Source: Haemaphysalis longicornis
Lineage: Eukaryota > Arthropoda > Arachnida > Ixodida > Ixodidae
Assembly (NCBI GenBank): GCA_013339765.2
Contig: JABSTR010003165.1
Coordinates: 1 to 64,000 of the forward strand
Reading direction: 5' to 3'
Length of the DNA stretch: 64,000 nt
Shown here: positions 52,401-62,730 of the stretch, in pieces
Numbering within the stretch: position 1 is the first letter of the stretch
Layout: each line of letters opens with the position of its first letter
Made by a program: the position numbers and the translations under genes
The notes under the pieces: model-generated
Told to the model about the DNA's origin: nothing
Seen by the model: only the letters and a program-made list of their open reading frames with translations
The model's database searches: none

Positions 52401-52496
52401 TTTTTGCTCGGCGGAGCAAAATTTGTTAGACCTTGAGCTGTGGTTGTTTTAAATGTTGGTAATTGCTTCTTCATTTGTTTTTATGAAACAATTTGT

Positions 52497-52641
52497 CGCT
52501 TCAACTGCTTTTCTGACGAAGTTATTTTTGTTCCATGCACGAATCTTTATACCTCTTTTATTCTCTCGCTTCTCGCTTCTACTGCTATTCTGACGAAGTT
52601 ATTTTTTGTTGCGTACACAAACCTCTATATCTCTTTTATTC
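52497..52641. repeat. Two-copy tandem repeat, 76-bp period
   Basis: TCGCTTCAACTGCTTTTCTG at 52497 and TCGCTTCTACTGCTATTCTG at 52573 start copies that both continue ACGAAGTTATTTTT and end CCTCTTTTATTC-like. A few substitutions separate them. Confidence 0.8.
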
Positions 52642-52644
52642 AAA

Positions 52645-53099
52645 TGCAATTAGGTGTAGTTGGTGTGGAAGTTGAAGTTAAAGTTATTTGAAGGGCAACT
52701 AGACATATAAATGAACAGATAAGCGGAGTGCATGAGGAGTTCCCAGAATAAGAACTGTCGGGGCACCTCCTAACACATTGTGGATATGATTATGCATAAT
52801 ATGCCACAGACAATGGGCGTTACGACAAAGATTTAAATACAATATGTAGGGTGAACAAAGCCAACGAAAACTTTACTCCATTTCCGAAAACTAACGAAGA
52901 TAACGAACGAGTCTCCAATAATTAGAAGACCAGGACTAAACAATATATAAAATAACGTTTTGTTTAAAGGTTTCTACATCTACAATTGCACTATAGGAGC
53001 AGCGACACTGTTATTGCACATAGAACGTACAATTCAACAAAGCAGTGGGCAGCAAGTCGAAAGTAAACAAATGAGCCAACTTCAATTTTTTTAATACAC
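52645..53099. other. No gene recognised
   Basis: AT-rich DNA with no coding motif or clear repeat. Confidence 0.5.
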
Positions 53100-54917
53100 C
53101 TATATCTGACATCGTCTAGTTAGTTCAGTAATTAGGTATTTTTTGATTCGTCGGCAAAATGAGCTCGTCTTCAAAGATTGTTTAGTTTCAGGGGAAATCG
53201 AGTTCCACACGAAGACACCAGCAAATTTACCCCTCAATTTCCAGTAGTTTGCGGGAGCTTTAAGTAAATGAAAATTTTCACGCGCAGAGAACCGAGTTCT
53301 ATTATTATTAGTAAAAAATTCAGGAATAAAACTTTCTATGCGCACAACATGATGAATGAGGCTAAACATGGTGACTGCTAACTTTAAAGTAAATAATTCA
53401 TTATGGGGAAGTATCTTTAAGTCATAGCAAGCGGGATGGAGCGACAAAGGTAAGGACTGAACATCATTAGCCGCACGGCTTGGTTTGGAGGCTTCGTAAA
53501 TTATCAAGATGTGTGCTGTACGCGTTCCCCGAACATGATAAGCAATATTAAAGATGGCTGTGAATGTAAGAATAGTATAGTGACAGGATAACATGTTGTG
53601 GAAAGTATGGTCGTGCTTTCAGAATGACATGAATACCGAAAGAAACCTTTTTAAGAAAAGACTGCGCATGAGCACAAACTTCAGTTATCTAAGATGACGC
53701 CAAGAAACCAAGTGCTCTCAGAAGCAGGTATTGTGTGGTCATAAATTACAACCGAAAAAAGCAAGGTGACCGTTTTCTGTGGGAAATAAAATGCCATAAA
53801 TGTTGTTTTTGTAGCATTCATTTGCAGTTGAATATTCACGCACCACTGGTGAATGCTGATAAGGTCCGTGTTTAGTGCACTTTGAAGTGCGATCGTATTG
53901 CTGCTGGACGTAGATACCTTTGTTATCATCTGCATATAACAGACATTTAAAGCTTTGAAGGACACTAGGCAAATTATTATAACTTAAGAGAAAAGTAGAA
54001 AATCCAGAATTGAACCCTGAGGACCACCCCTGGAAACTATTTCCGCGAAGAAAAGGTGACCATTCATTTGCACTACCTGACGTAGATCGGTCAAGTACCA
54101 ACGAAGGAGTTCGAGAGGAGGGCCAGAAATGCCAAAGGATTCACGTTTGTGTAGCAGGGTTCAGTGGTTAATTTTATCAAATGCTTAAGTAAGGTCAATA
54201 AAAACAGCACCAAAAAGTAAGCCCTCGTAGACTTCTTTATTTGATCAGTAAGATAAAGAAGAGCGAGCTCTGTAGAACAACGGTGTATATAACCTCAAAA
54301 ATGACGTGAGATTAATAGATTAAATTTATTTTGGTAAGCCATCACTCTTGAGTACAAGAGTTTTTCGACTATTTTACTAAAAAATAGTAGAACTCCTATG
54401 GGCCGATAATTGTCAATACATTCACGATTGCCTTTTTTGAAAACGGGGGTTATTCTTTCTTTCTTAGGCGAGTTCGGAAATGTACCTTCTTTGAAATGTT
54501 TGTTTATACGTTCTGCTTTAATGGGGGAGAGGTCTTTCGATACAAGCTTTATTCTGGAAGAATGAATGAAATCTAATCCTGGCACAGTTGTTTTTAGCGA
54601 TGAAATGAGCTTAAAAACTTCATCTGCCGATATGGGGAACAAATAAAAAGAACGATCACAACGCGGTACAGGAAGCAAACACCCATCTGTTTGCGAGTGA
54701 GCAGGATCACCAAACTGGTCACTAAACGCATTCGCATATCACTAGCATCAGTGTAGGTGTTGCCATTTTTTGTTATATTCTTCAAAGATGGTTGGTTGTC
54801 ACCGCTATTGAGAAACGGTTTAACTACCTGCCATTTTTTTCTGCACTCATTAGTTCCTAGATATTTTCTTTTCATAGTAGAGGTGCTTAGCACGCTGTAG
54901 TAGTGAGGATAGTACAT
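53100..54917 (-). pseudogene. L2-like LINE reverse transcriptase and C-terminus, broken
   Basis: 54678-54295 has ISSLKTTVPGLDFIHSSRI, KKERITPVFKKGNRECIDNY and RPIGVLLFFSKIVEKLLYSR (fingers). Between 54290 and 54000 the readings FIDLTxAFDKINHxTLL and VSRGGPQGSILDFLLFS give motif A and the GxPQGSxLGPLLF block in shifting frames. Motif C at about 53940 reads CLLYADDNKGIYV, with both catalytic Asp kept. 53965-53681 and 53594-53100 hold the thumb (ISIHQWCVNIQLQMNATKT) and C-terminus (NRTRFSARENFHL, WNSISPETKQSLKTSSF). At least five breaks. Confidence 0.83.
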
Positions 54918-55139
54918 TGGAGTACTTCGGGAACCGCAAATATTCTAGTGTTGAATTCTTATTTTTTGTAATCGATCGCGATAACGCTTTTTGATCCAAG
55001 GCTTCCATGGAAAACGGTACCATTGCGTGGCTGTGATAACAGACGTGCACTGGGTAATGCACATGGCGATTTTAGTAGAAAATAAATTAAACCTTTTTCC
55101 TCCCATTTTTCTTCTGTGACAAAAGTCTAATCAACGGCT

Positions 55140-55937
55140 TTGATCATTTCGGTAAATTTCGAAGCGTCAAAGGATGATTTAGTGCTACGTAGGTTCCGGT
55201 TAGAGTGTCGAGAGCCCAATAGGAAAAAGATGGGGTAGTGATCTGTAAATACATAGTCGATAATCCCGGCTGTTTAGTACGTTGTTATGTTCGTCAAGAT
55301 ATGATCAATTAGGCTGTTCGAAGCAGCCAAGTCACATTGGGTTGGAGAATTCATTGCAGAAGCAAGCCCGAAACCTAGGAAGCCGTGCACATAGTCTGTG
55401 CAAGATTGCTGATTCAGATCAGTAACGCTTGTGTTCATGTCACCACAAATATGATATTTTTATTTTCGGAACCTAATGCGTGTACGATGTTTAAGAGTTG
55501 AGAGCGAAATTCAGAATAGGAAGATGAGGGTGAACGGTAAATTGAGGCCACAATTGTGTTAGCATTATTCAATGGCATAAAATTACGTTCGAGTTCCAGC
55601 CATACGGATTCACACAGAATGTTTGTAAACGATATTTCGGAATGACGTTAGTACGACAACGATTTGGCAAGAATGGCAGACCCACCGCCACCCTGAGAAT
55701 CGAGGTTGCAAGACTCAGTTGTGTCTTGCAACCATACAGGTTGCCGTCATTGTCTGATAACCACGCCTCTAATAAACATATGATTGGAAAATTGTGGTCG
55801 ATTACAGAGATGAAGTCGAGAACGTCATCGTGGTGTTTACGATGGCTGCACGTGGTAAAATGTATTAATGACGACACGGGTGATTGTTGTGCTATCAGTG
55901 CTTTAGTTTCCTTGCATGTGAAGCCTCTGACCACCAT
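55140..55937 (-). pseudogene. L2-like LINE ORF2 N-terminus and endonuclease, broken
   Basis: It begins MVVRGFTCKETKALIAQQSP at 55937, then LDFISVIDHNFPIICLLEAW (degenerate LxETWL motif) and SDNDGNLYGCKT. RVAVGLPFLPNRC in this frame corresponds to RGGGSAILAKS-type sequence. Further downstream (55600-55150) only fragments survive, with many stops. The same N-terminus is present at 59938 in the plus-strand copy. Confidence 0.72.
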
Positions 55938-55978
55938 GGCTATGCTTTAGAGAGGCTTGCGCCGATTTTCTCACGTGT

Positions 55979-56285
55979 TCACGTAATGATAGCAAGACCA
56001 TTCGTTCTAGAGATACGGTGAACACGGCTGTCGTCAGTCTTCCTGGCATTGATAGCGCCCTGGTCGGTCCAAAGATACTTCAAGCCCTCTTCTTTTTTGA
56101 GTGCGCGTGCCTGCGAAAACGGTCGCTTTGTTTCTGGTGTGGGGTGGTCGTTTACAAACACAGGTTCATCAGAGTTTTCTTTGAAACCAATCATCCCCGT
56201 TGTCATCCTGGCCTCCCTTGCTTTGCTAGCAAATTCTGCTTCTTTGCACCGCGAGCAAAACGTAGCGATGATATGTGTTTTACCA
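55979..56285 (-). pseudogene. L2-like LINE ORF1, C-terminal part
   Basis: The minus strand reads GFKENSDEPVFVNDHPTPET, then ALKKEEGLKYLWTDQGAINA and RKTDDSRVHRISRTNGLAII before a stop at about 55979. It is nearly the same as the ORF1 end at 59590-59896. The upstream end at about 56284 is the truncation point. It offers the uninterrupted version of the site that holds an insertion in the 59.8-kb copy. Confidence 0.85.
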
Positions 56286-56307
56286 AATAAAGTTTACTAC
56301 TACTACT
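56283..56307 (+). repeat. Short tail-like sequence with TAC repeat
   Basis: CCAAATAAAGTTTACTACTACT resembles the 3' end of a small retroelement: AATAAA followed by a trinucleotide repeat. It sits exactly at the 5' truncation point of the L2-like LINE. Confidence 0.4.
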
Positions 56308-56309
56308 TG

Positions 56310-57065
56310 CAGACGTGCGCGATGTTCCTTGAACATTGTAGCTGCTTTACCTACGGGCTTGTATGTGCCTACCAATACATTTTATTACGAGCAGTGCCTT
56401 CATTGCCACGCCACAATATTATGACAGAGCTATAAAAAAATCGCGCCAATCCACCCCGTGAATGTGGTTGGAAAGCAAAGCTGTAAAGGGCACCCATAAC
56501 GATTACCCATGCGATGTCACTTAAATCATTCACAACACGCCGCTCTACAAGTCGTAAAACCAGAGAGAAGTAAAATGCACCTAACCACACCATTTATTGC
56601 TTCAAAGAGATATTCTTGTTAAGGTTAAATCAACGCATGATGCATGAACGGTGTTTGGTTGAGCTGTATTGGTGTAGCACAAGAGTGAAAACATTTTTTT
56701 ATAAAATTAAAGTAAGCTCCAACCCGGTGTTACACTATCTGACTTCTCCGTGTCTGCGCCGCGGACGGAGGCGACGAGATTTGCGGAAGAGAGGAGAAGA
56801 AGGAGGAAGAAATACTTCTGTTCAAATTTCTGAACGGCCTAGAGTGCAGCCCAAGGGAGTGAATCCTTCTTCTGTGGGGACCATATGCCGTCCGCGCGGC
56901 CTGTGTTCTGTCCACCTGCTGAAGCTGGGTAGGTAGAGAGGGGCTGGACAGCAGCATCTCTCATTGCTCTTGTTGGGTAGTTGACGGAAAGAGAGGAGGG
57001 TGCTCAGGGCTAAAGTCGCACACCCCGATTAATGGGCGGAATGTTCCTACTTCTGAGCAAAATTT
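56310..57065. other. No gene recognised
   Basis: Contains a purine-rich stretch (AGAGGAGAAGAAGGAGGAAG near 56790). No coding motif. Confidence 0.5.
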
Positions 57066-58320
57066 ACATTCAGCGTCGTAGCGATTCGGATGCACTAAGT
57101 GAAGACGCGTAGGCTGTGGGAAGGAGCCAGGATTGTATGAGCCGTAGGGTAGTTTGTTGTTCTCTGGAAAGGTCAGGGTAAGGCGAAGGTACGGTCTGTC
57201 TCAGAAGGCGATAATGCTGGGTTATCTCCCTGAACGTGACAAGCCGGTGACTGTCATTGTGCAGCGCCATAGCACGGGAGGTGAAAGCGCAGGCTTGTTG
57301 GTGGGCGTATTTGTCGCCCTCCATTGAAGCGTGAGGGGGTGTCCAGATAAGCTGAATGGAACCGTTTGGGGAGTGTTTTTTTAGCACGCGCCGTGCAGGT
57401 CAGGATACCCAACCTGACTGGTAATTCCAGTAGGCTTGCTGGGAATCGGTGACTACCCTCCGAACCGCTGCTTGAGTGAGAGCTCAGGTGATGGCTGCCT
57501 CTTCTGCTGACGTCATTTCTTGGGTCCTAAGCGAGGCACACGCAAGAAGGTTGGTTGTGGAGGTAGCCGCGATGATGGCGTATTGCTGGCCTCGATGTCT
57601 GGAGGCGTCTGTGAAGACAACTGCATGATCCTTACCGACGGTGGTGTTTACCGCTTGAGCCCGTGTTTTTCGGTGACCCTCGTCATGTGAGGGGTTTATT
57701 TCTAAGCAAAGGGGGAATCTTTAGTTTTAGTCGCCAAGGGTCTCGGAGTACGTCAAGCGAAGTGACATTCCGGACTGCCCAGCCAATCTGGTGAAGCATG
57801 CGGTTACCCACCGCAGTTCTGAGTCGGACCTACTGGTTAGAAAGATGGCCTACTCTCAGCTCTTCCACCGTGTTGTGGAGCCCCGTGCTAAGCAGCCTCT
57901 GTGTGGACGCACGCATGAGAAGACCAATGACCTGCTCGACCGCCTTTTTAATCATTATATAAAGCATCTCTATGTCTTCCTTGTCGAGAAGACAGGGGGT
58001 TGACGTAAGTGACTCTCGAGAGGACGAACTTGAATTAATCGAAAGGTACCTGATTCCTTTAGGCCTCGCTTCTTGGTGGCAACTCGCCTGATCATGTATA
58101 TGATTTGATTAATGCTTTTTTCGAGGCACTGCAAAGAGACGTCACTTTTGGTGTCAGCCTCGAAATGTTGACCCAGGATCTCGATGCTGGGGCTTGGAGT
58201 GATGGCCTGGCCATCAAGGAGTATTTGAATGTGTTCCTTGATTTGGCGTGAGGGCGGACGAAAAGGAGCAGTGATTTTTTACGTGAACTCTGGAGGTCAC
58301 AGGCTTTAGCATATTAGCGT
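57066..58320 (-). mobile_element. I/Nimb-like LINE fragment: RT thumb, RNase H and C-terminus
   Basis: On the minus strand, fragments resembling the RT thumb (58320-57760; ELLLFRP-like and IEILGQHFEADTKS readings), RNase H (about 57660-57380; AVVFTDASRHRGQQYAIIAA, TSAEEAAIT) and the post-RNase H region (57387-57070; MLKKHSPNGSIQLIWTPPHA, HYRLLRQTVPSPYPDLSREQ) appear in order. RNase H keeps the TDAS Asp and Glu, while WTPPHASMEGDKYAH carries the xPGHxGxxGNxxAD-equivalent. Several stops and shifts. Both ends are incomplete. Confidence 0.7.
57070..57660 (-). pseudogene. LINE RNase H and C-terminal region
   Basis: In I/Nimb elements this domain removes element RNA after first-strand synthesis. 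Here HAVVFTDASRHRGQQ holds the first catalytic Asp, TSAEEAAIT the Glu, and AVRRVVTDSQQAYWNYQSG the second Asp (TDSxxA). After a frameshift near 57390, IQLIWTPPHASMEGDKYAHQ replaces the usual WxPGHxGxxGNxxAD, and LVTFREITQHYRLLR with tSREQQTTLRLIQSW follows, a segment typical of tick LINEs of this group. It ends at about 57070 without a clear tail. Confidence 0.68.
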
Positions 58321-58515
58321 ACTAGAAGTGAGATGCCTTGCCTTGGTGTGCGCTTCCTTAATTTTTGTAGCTCTTAGCACATGAGCAAGATGTGGACATG
58401 GCCGCTAGACGGGCGTGAGGGGGTCGCTGACGCTTTCACGTGGCATTCAGCGAGAACGCAGGGGGTAAACCCGTTGATGTGCTTGGTGAGTACACCACCT
58501 GTCTTCCCCCTTCGT

Positions 58516-58599
58516 CTGGGCTCGTAGCTAAATCGGTAAGAGAATGGGCTCTCACTTTGTTAGTCTGTTAGTTCCAGGTTCGATTCCCGGCGGTGCCAG
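58516..58599 (+). tRNA. tRNA-like sequence (degenerate tRNA or SINE head)
   Basis: TAGCTAAATCGGTAAGAG fits an A box/D arm, and GGTTCGATTCCCGG is a good B box/T arm. The spacing between them fits a tRNA. The terminal CTGG and CCAG can pair, but only about four of seven acceptor pairs form and the anticodon stem is poor, so I cannot assign an anticodon. A pseudo-tRNA or the head of a tRNA-derived SINE is likelier than an active gene. Confidence 0.5.
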
Positions 58600-58741
58600 T
58601 AAATTCTTTTATTTCTTCGCAGGAGTTTTCTGGTGACACCAGCGGTCGCGAAAGAACCCTTGGGGGGTAGAGGTAAAAAGCTTTGCTTTAATAGTAAATG
58701 TTGTATTTAGGAAAACCTACAAGCAATTTTCTAAAGTTTTC

Positions 58742-59090
58742 AGCAGCAGTTGCGACACCGAGGACACGCTACTAAGCATCGGTGTCACTTTTGCAGAAAC
58801 CTGGTGGCCTACGCTCACGTCTGAAGTGAATCGTCGTCGCGTCGCCGGGGAGCCCTTCACGTGCCGACACTTTCTGGGTAGCCCTGACTGCCTCGGTCAT
58901 CGACAAACGACCCGACTGCGCGTGCAACCAGCGTGGACCCACTGCGCAGACATCTGCGCGGGAGTCGGAACGGCGATTGGCAGCTCCCAGGAAGACAACG
59001 CCACGGTCCAAACGTTTGCGCATCACTTGACAACAGCAGTTCCGACAGATAGGACACGTTGCTAAGCTTCTGTGTCACTCTTGCAGGTTG
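58742..59090 (+). repeat. Two-copy tandem LINE leader unit, 290-bp period
   Basis: CAGTTGCGACACCGAGGACA (58747) and CAGTTCCGACAGATAGGACA (59037) start copies that both continue CTAAGC, TGTCAC and TTGCAG. The ORF1 ATG lies 75 bp after the second copy. Confidence 0.78.
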
Positions 59091-59162
59091 GTAAAATTTT
59101 CTAGGTGCATTGCATCTTGGGCCTTTTTCGCGACTGCTGCTTCCCTTAATCCAGTGTACAAT

Positions 59163-59896
59163 ATGGCTTCAAATGCCGAACTAGCTAAAGAAGTCGATGC
59201 ACTTCGTGCCGAAGTAGCTGAAATGCGTGAAAGCATGAAAATGTTCAATGAGCTCTACGGGGACATAAAAAAGCAGAGCGAAACCTTGACCAAAGACAAA
59301 AAATCACTTCACGAGGCTAATAAGCAGTTGACTATGCGCACTGATGAGCAAGAACAGTACTCGCGTTTTAACAACGTTGAGATCCGAGGAGTCTCATGCA
59401 CTGAATGCGAAAGCTACATTAAGATCGTCCAAGGTATGGGAAAAAAGTTGGCTGTCCTATCATTGCATCTGACATTGACCTTGTGCACCGCGTCTCTGCA
59501 AAAAAACAAGACAACACACCTCATCGCTACGTCTTGCTCGCGGTCCAAAGAAGCAGAATTTGCTAGTAAAACGAGGGAGGCCAGGATGACAACGTGGATG
59601 ATTGGTTTCAAAGAAAACTCTGATGAACCTGTGTTTGTAAACGACGACCCCACACCAGAAAACAAGCGACTGTTTGCGCATGCACGCGCACTCAAAAAAG
59701 AAGAGGGCTGGAAGTATCTTTGGACAGACCAGGGCGCTATCAATGCTAGGAAGACTGACGACAGCCGTGTTCACCGCGTCTTAGAGGCTCGCCCCTACGG
59801 GGCCCACTCCTAATTGCAGGCTTTCAATAAATGTTGTTCTCTCTTTCTCTCTCTCACAGTATCTCTAGCACGAATGGTCTTTCTATCATTACGTGA
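59163..59896 (+). pseudogene. L2-like LINE ORF1 with coiled coil, one insertion
   Basis: The start MASNAELAKEVDALRAEVAE at 59163 is chosen because it opens the coiled coil; an upstream in-frame ATG (59088) adds an unlikely extension. The coiled coil runs to EQEQYSRFNNVEIRGVS, the ORF1 junction also seen in the LINE at 4.2 kb. A frameshift region near 59440-59500 replaces part of the RNA-binding domain (QGMGKKLAV..., then SLQKNKTTHLIATS). The C-terminal block GFKENSDEPVFVNDDPTPEN, KYLWTDQGAINARKTDDSRV is intact. An insertion of about 80 bp (59781-59860) precedes the last residues. Confidence 0.85.
59781..59860 (+). mobile_element. Short LINE-tail or SINE insertion in ORF1
   Basis: The segment has GGGGCCCACTCCTAATTGC, TTTCAATAAATGTTGTTCTC and a CTCTTTCTCTCTCTC tail. 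The paralogous copy at about 56018 (minus strand) reads straight across the same site, so this is an insertion. The AATAAA followed by a TCTC repeat resembles the 3' end of an I/Nimb-type LINE or a SINE sharing that end. Confidence 0.7.
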
Positions 59897-59937
59897 ACAC
59901 GTGAGAAAATCGGCGCAAGCCTCTCTAAAGCATAGCC

Positions 59938-60135
59938 ATGGCGGTCAGAGGCTTCACATGCAAGGAAAATAAAGCACTGATAGCCCAACAATCACCCGCG
60001 TCGTCACTTTACCACGTGCAGCCTTCGTAAACACCACGATGACGTTCTCGACTTCATCTCTGTAATCGACCACAATTTTCCAATCATATGTTTATTAGAC
60101 GCGTGGTTATCAGACAATGACGGCCATCTGTATGG
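59938..60135 (+). pseudogene. L2-like LINE ORF2 start, truncated
   Basis: MAVRGFTCKENKALIAQQSP starts 41 bp after the ORF1 stop, as in the minus-strand copy. A frameshift near 60005 follows, and the sequence up to ATCTGTATGG at about 60138 still aligns with that copy (HMFIRRVVIRQ versus ICLLEAWLSDN in another frame). The element ends there. Confidence 0.7.
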
Positions 60136-60139
60136 TTTC

Positions 60140-61074
60140 GAGACCATTTTCTTGGGAAATGGAGAGGTCTTGATACAGTGTCTTCGAGCGGGTGTTAAAT
60201 CGACCATCCTTTAATGAAGGCTGCATGAACCTCCTGTCCACATCTTCTGAGAATTTCTCTGCCCTTTCTGGTTTTGAGGAGGCGTTCTTTCTGGGCATCT
60301 AATAGCGTAGTCTTGATTTCTCTGAAGGTGTTGTGTACGCCGAGCTTCAGGAATTTTTCGTTGGATGTGTAAATTGGTAGTCCTAGAGCGGTCTTGTGAG
60401 CTGTTCTTATTATTGCATCGGCCCTTTTCTATTGTTGGTGATCCATCCGGTGGTAGGGAATGGATCATTCTGAGGGCTTGAACAAGACGGAGGGTGTCCT
60501 CCTTTCTTATGCACTCCCTAGCTCTTGTAATCCTTCTTACTGCTCTGGCCAGCTGTTGAGCCGTCTTGCCAAGCTTGCTGAGAGTATTTGTGGCTTTATT
60601 GTCGTCCTGAATGACCATGCCTAGTATTCTTATTGCGGGGCGGAAAGGGATGTTCTGTCCACCCAGTATAATGCCGCCTGGAGGGATGTTGTTTCTAGTC
60701 GATCTTAGCCTGATGAGTTCAGATTTTTTCAGGGGCGCATTTCGAGCCATTTTTATGATCGGATCTTGGCGGTCGTTGATAACATCCTGTGGCAGATCTA
60801 ATTTGGGTTGTAATGTTCCACTTTTCGTCCAGACAGTAATGTCGTCGGCATATATGACTTTCCCAATTTATTCACGTTCTTCCAGTTTCTTAGCAATTTT
60901 GATCATTGTTAAGTTGAACAGAAGAGGCGAGATACTTGATCCCTGGGGCGTGTCTCTGTTTGGTGCCCTAAAAAGGTCGGATCGAGTGTTTCCTATGCCG
61001 ATTGTTGCTGTTCTGTCTGATAGGAAGTTTCTAATGTAAAACGCAAAGCTCTCAGCGTCGTCGTCGTCTCTCTC
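60140..61074 (-). pseudogene. R1/I-type LINE reverse transcriptase fragment
   Basis: On the minus strand the sequence begins with ATIGIGNTRSDLFRAPNR, then GSSISPLLFNLTMIKIAKKL (the GVPQGSVLSPLLFN block) and KVIYADDITVWTKSG, motif C with both Asp. 60750-60211 continues MARNAPLKKSELIRLRSTR, IPFRPAIRILGMVIQDD, LARAVRRITRARECIRKEDT and LRLVQALRMIHSLP, the thumb region of I/R1-type LINEs (LxxxKSELL, RxLGxxI, RMVxxR). The order is normal. The 5' parts and C-terminus are missing; one stop near 60850. Confidence 0.78.
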
Positions 61075-61860
61075 TCAAGGCTGTGTACCAGCTTGGCAGT
61101 GGCGCATATTCCTGGAGGAGAGGTTGGCCATAACTAAACACCTGGATTGGCAATGTGCAAGAGCGAGTGACATGACCTCCGGTCGCAAGAGCACCGACCC
61201 AGTGCAATGACGGAACAAGTTTAGAGACAGCTTGAATCGCGGGAAAGGTACTGCTTCAAACGGGAGACGTGCACAAGTTGCGACATTGAATGGGATGACG
61301 ACGAAGGCGTTAGGGGTCAAATTTTGTAGGTCATGGGAGTTACCATGCGTAGAATGCGGTAAGGGCCCGTGAAACAACAGAGCAGTTTCTCAGAACGGCT
61401 GACGTGGCGCGATGGGGTCCACAAGAGGACTAAAGTGCCAGGGGCGAAGTACACATCGCGACGGTGCTGGTCATAATGCCCTTTCTGGGCTGCTTGTGCT
61501 GTCGATATCCTGGCGCGGGCAACCTGTCGGGCCAACTCAGCGTGCGCTACAGCGTCTCGTGCACATTCGCTTCTCATCGTCCCCGAGTGTCCGTGTCCAA
61601 TGGCAGGGCAGGGTCGCACCCAAAAAAAAAGAAAGCAGAGTAGCCAGCAGTGTCTACTTCAGAAGAATTATAAGCAAGTAACGTAGGGTAGTGGTACGTC
61701 CCAGTCACGGGGGTCGGCGGACACGTACATGGCCAGCATATCCGTGAGCGTTTTGTTGAAGCATTGAGTAAGTCCGTTTGTCTGGGGGTTATAGGGGGTA
61801 GTGGTAAGGTTGTGCTTGGTACGCCAGGAACGAAGGATGTCATCTATAACTTCTGGGAAA
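61075..61860 (-). pseudogene. Gypsy D integrase, C-terminal half
   Basis: The minus strand from 61860 reads VIDDILRSWRTKHNLTT, PITPRQTDLLNASTKR in place of YHPQTNGLTERFNKT (so the catalytic Glu position is disturbed), then LAYNSSEVDTAGYSAFFF and DPALPLDT. After a frameshift 61619-61317 gives VYFAPGTLVLLWTPSRHVS, RSEKLLCCFTGPYRILRMV and TPMTYKI, the C-terminal module. A poly-A run at about 61621 caused local scrambling (FFFF). The end continues to about 61075. Confidence 0.82.
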
Positions 61861-61862
61861 CC

Positions 61863-62345
61863 CAGAGTCCTGGCGCGTTCGCCAGTCCTCGCCGCCCGCC
61901 GCCTAGGTGAGGGGGGAAGGCTTCGTCTTTCTGTTTAGCGGCTGCGTCACTCTCCGCCGCGGGGCAGGCGTGTCTTGGCGGTGGCGCCGTGGTCGCTCGT
62001 CACGTGACCGGCTCTTCAGGACCCCGGTGGGCGGGTCTCGGTGCGCGGTACGAAGGTAGGGTCTCTTGGGTTCGAGCCAGCAACAAAGACAGACATGAGT
62101 ACAGGAGATCCGGCTTTTCCCTTCCTTTGTCTGCCCGAATTGCGCCTGCCGCCTGATCCTCGCCGGACGGCTGGATCAGGACGAGCGAGGAGTCAAATAA
62201 GTTATTGGTGGAGTGCCAATAAACGCGAGTTTGGCCGTTTCGTTGCCTCTTGTGTGTTCCTTGGTGTTCTCTGCCGCTACGCCGGTCGGCGGTCCGCGGC
62301 GGAGTTAAGCCGAGCTAGCCTTGCGGCCAGAACCCTGGTCCCCAC
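61863..62345 (+). repeat. LTR-like insertion in gypsy D integrase
   Basis: GC-rich, non-coding block with AATAAA at about 62219 and an end CCTGGTCCCCACA, giving the CA terminus of a plus-oriented LTR. The left end lacks an obvious TG, so it may be truncated. The integrase frame reads up to GRYFLS on one side and resumes at VIDDIL on the other. Confidence 0.55.
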
Positions 62346-62730
62346 AAATTTGAGACAAGAAGTACCTCCCACGCTCCGTAAGCTGTTGACGAGAAGCGCC
62401 GTGGTGCAAGATTACCTCATGCAGGAGGAAGTCGGCTACGCCTGTGGCACAGCTGGTGGGGAGGGCACGTGTGATAGCGTAACGCGTTACATAATATGTG
62501 GCAACAGCAATCCACTTGTTTCACGCTGAGGACAAGGGGACAGGTCCAAGCAGGTCCAATCCTACACGAAAGAATGGTGTTGCGGGAACATCGATTGTTT
62601 GAAGGGTGCCGGCTGGAAGCAAACGAGACGTTTTTCGGCGTTGGCAGAGGTCACAAGCCGTGACATATCTCCTCACGGACCGGTAAAGGCCCGGCAGTAA
62701 AAGCGCCGACGCACGCGGTCGTAAGTCCAA
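62346..62730 (-). pseudogene. Gypsy D integrase, zinc-binding and core start
   Basis: The minus strand gives GLYRSVRRYVTACDLCQRRK (end of the HHCC zinc finger), TLQTIDVPATPFFRVGLDLL and GPVPLSS, with the first catalytic Asp in GLDLLGP. After a frameshift near 62525, KWIAVATYYVTRYAITRALP and FLLHEVILHHGASRQQLTER continue the core (usual TDYxTRY and LTDRGxxF; the second Asp reads Glu in LTER). Cut by the LTR-like insertion at about 62345. Confidence 0.83.

Larger units (their letters stand above)
53100..56285 (-). mobile_element. L2-like LINE (minus strand), 5' truncated
   Basis: Minus-strand order: ORF1 C-terminus (56285-55979), ORF2 endonuclease remnants (55937 to about 55140), linker and RT (54917-53681), C-terminus (53594-53100). 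ORF1 and the ORF2 start closely match the plus-strand copy at 59.5-60.1 kb, so both belong to one family. The 5' end is cut inside ORF1. Confidence 0.83.
58742..60135 (+). mobile_element. L2-like LINE 5' part: tandem leader, ORF1, ORF2 start
   Basis: Plus-strand relative of the 53.1-56.3 kb LINE. The leader has tandem units, ORF1 is nearly complete, a short retro-tail insertion sits near its end, and ORF2 is cut after about 65 codons at about 60135, where a minus-strand LINE begins. Confidence 0.82.
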
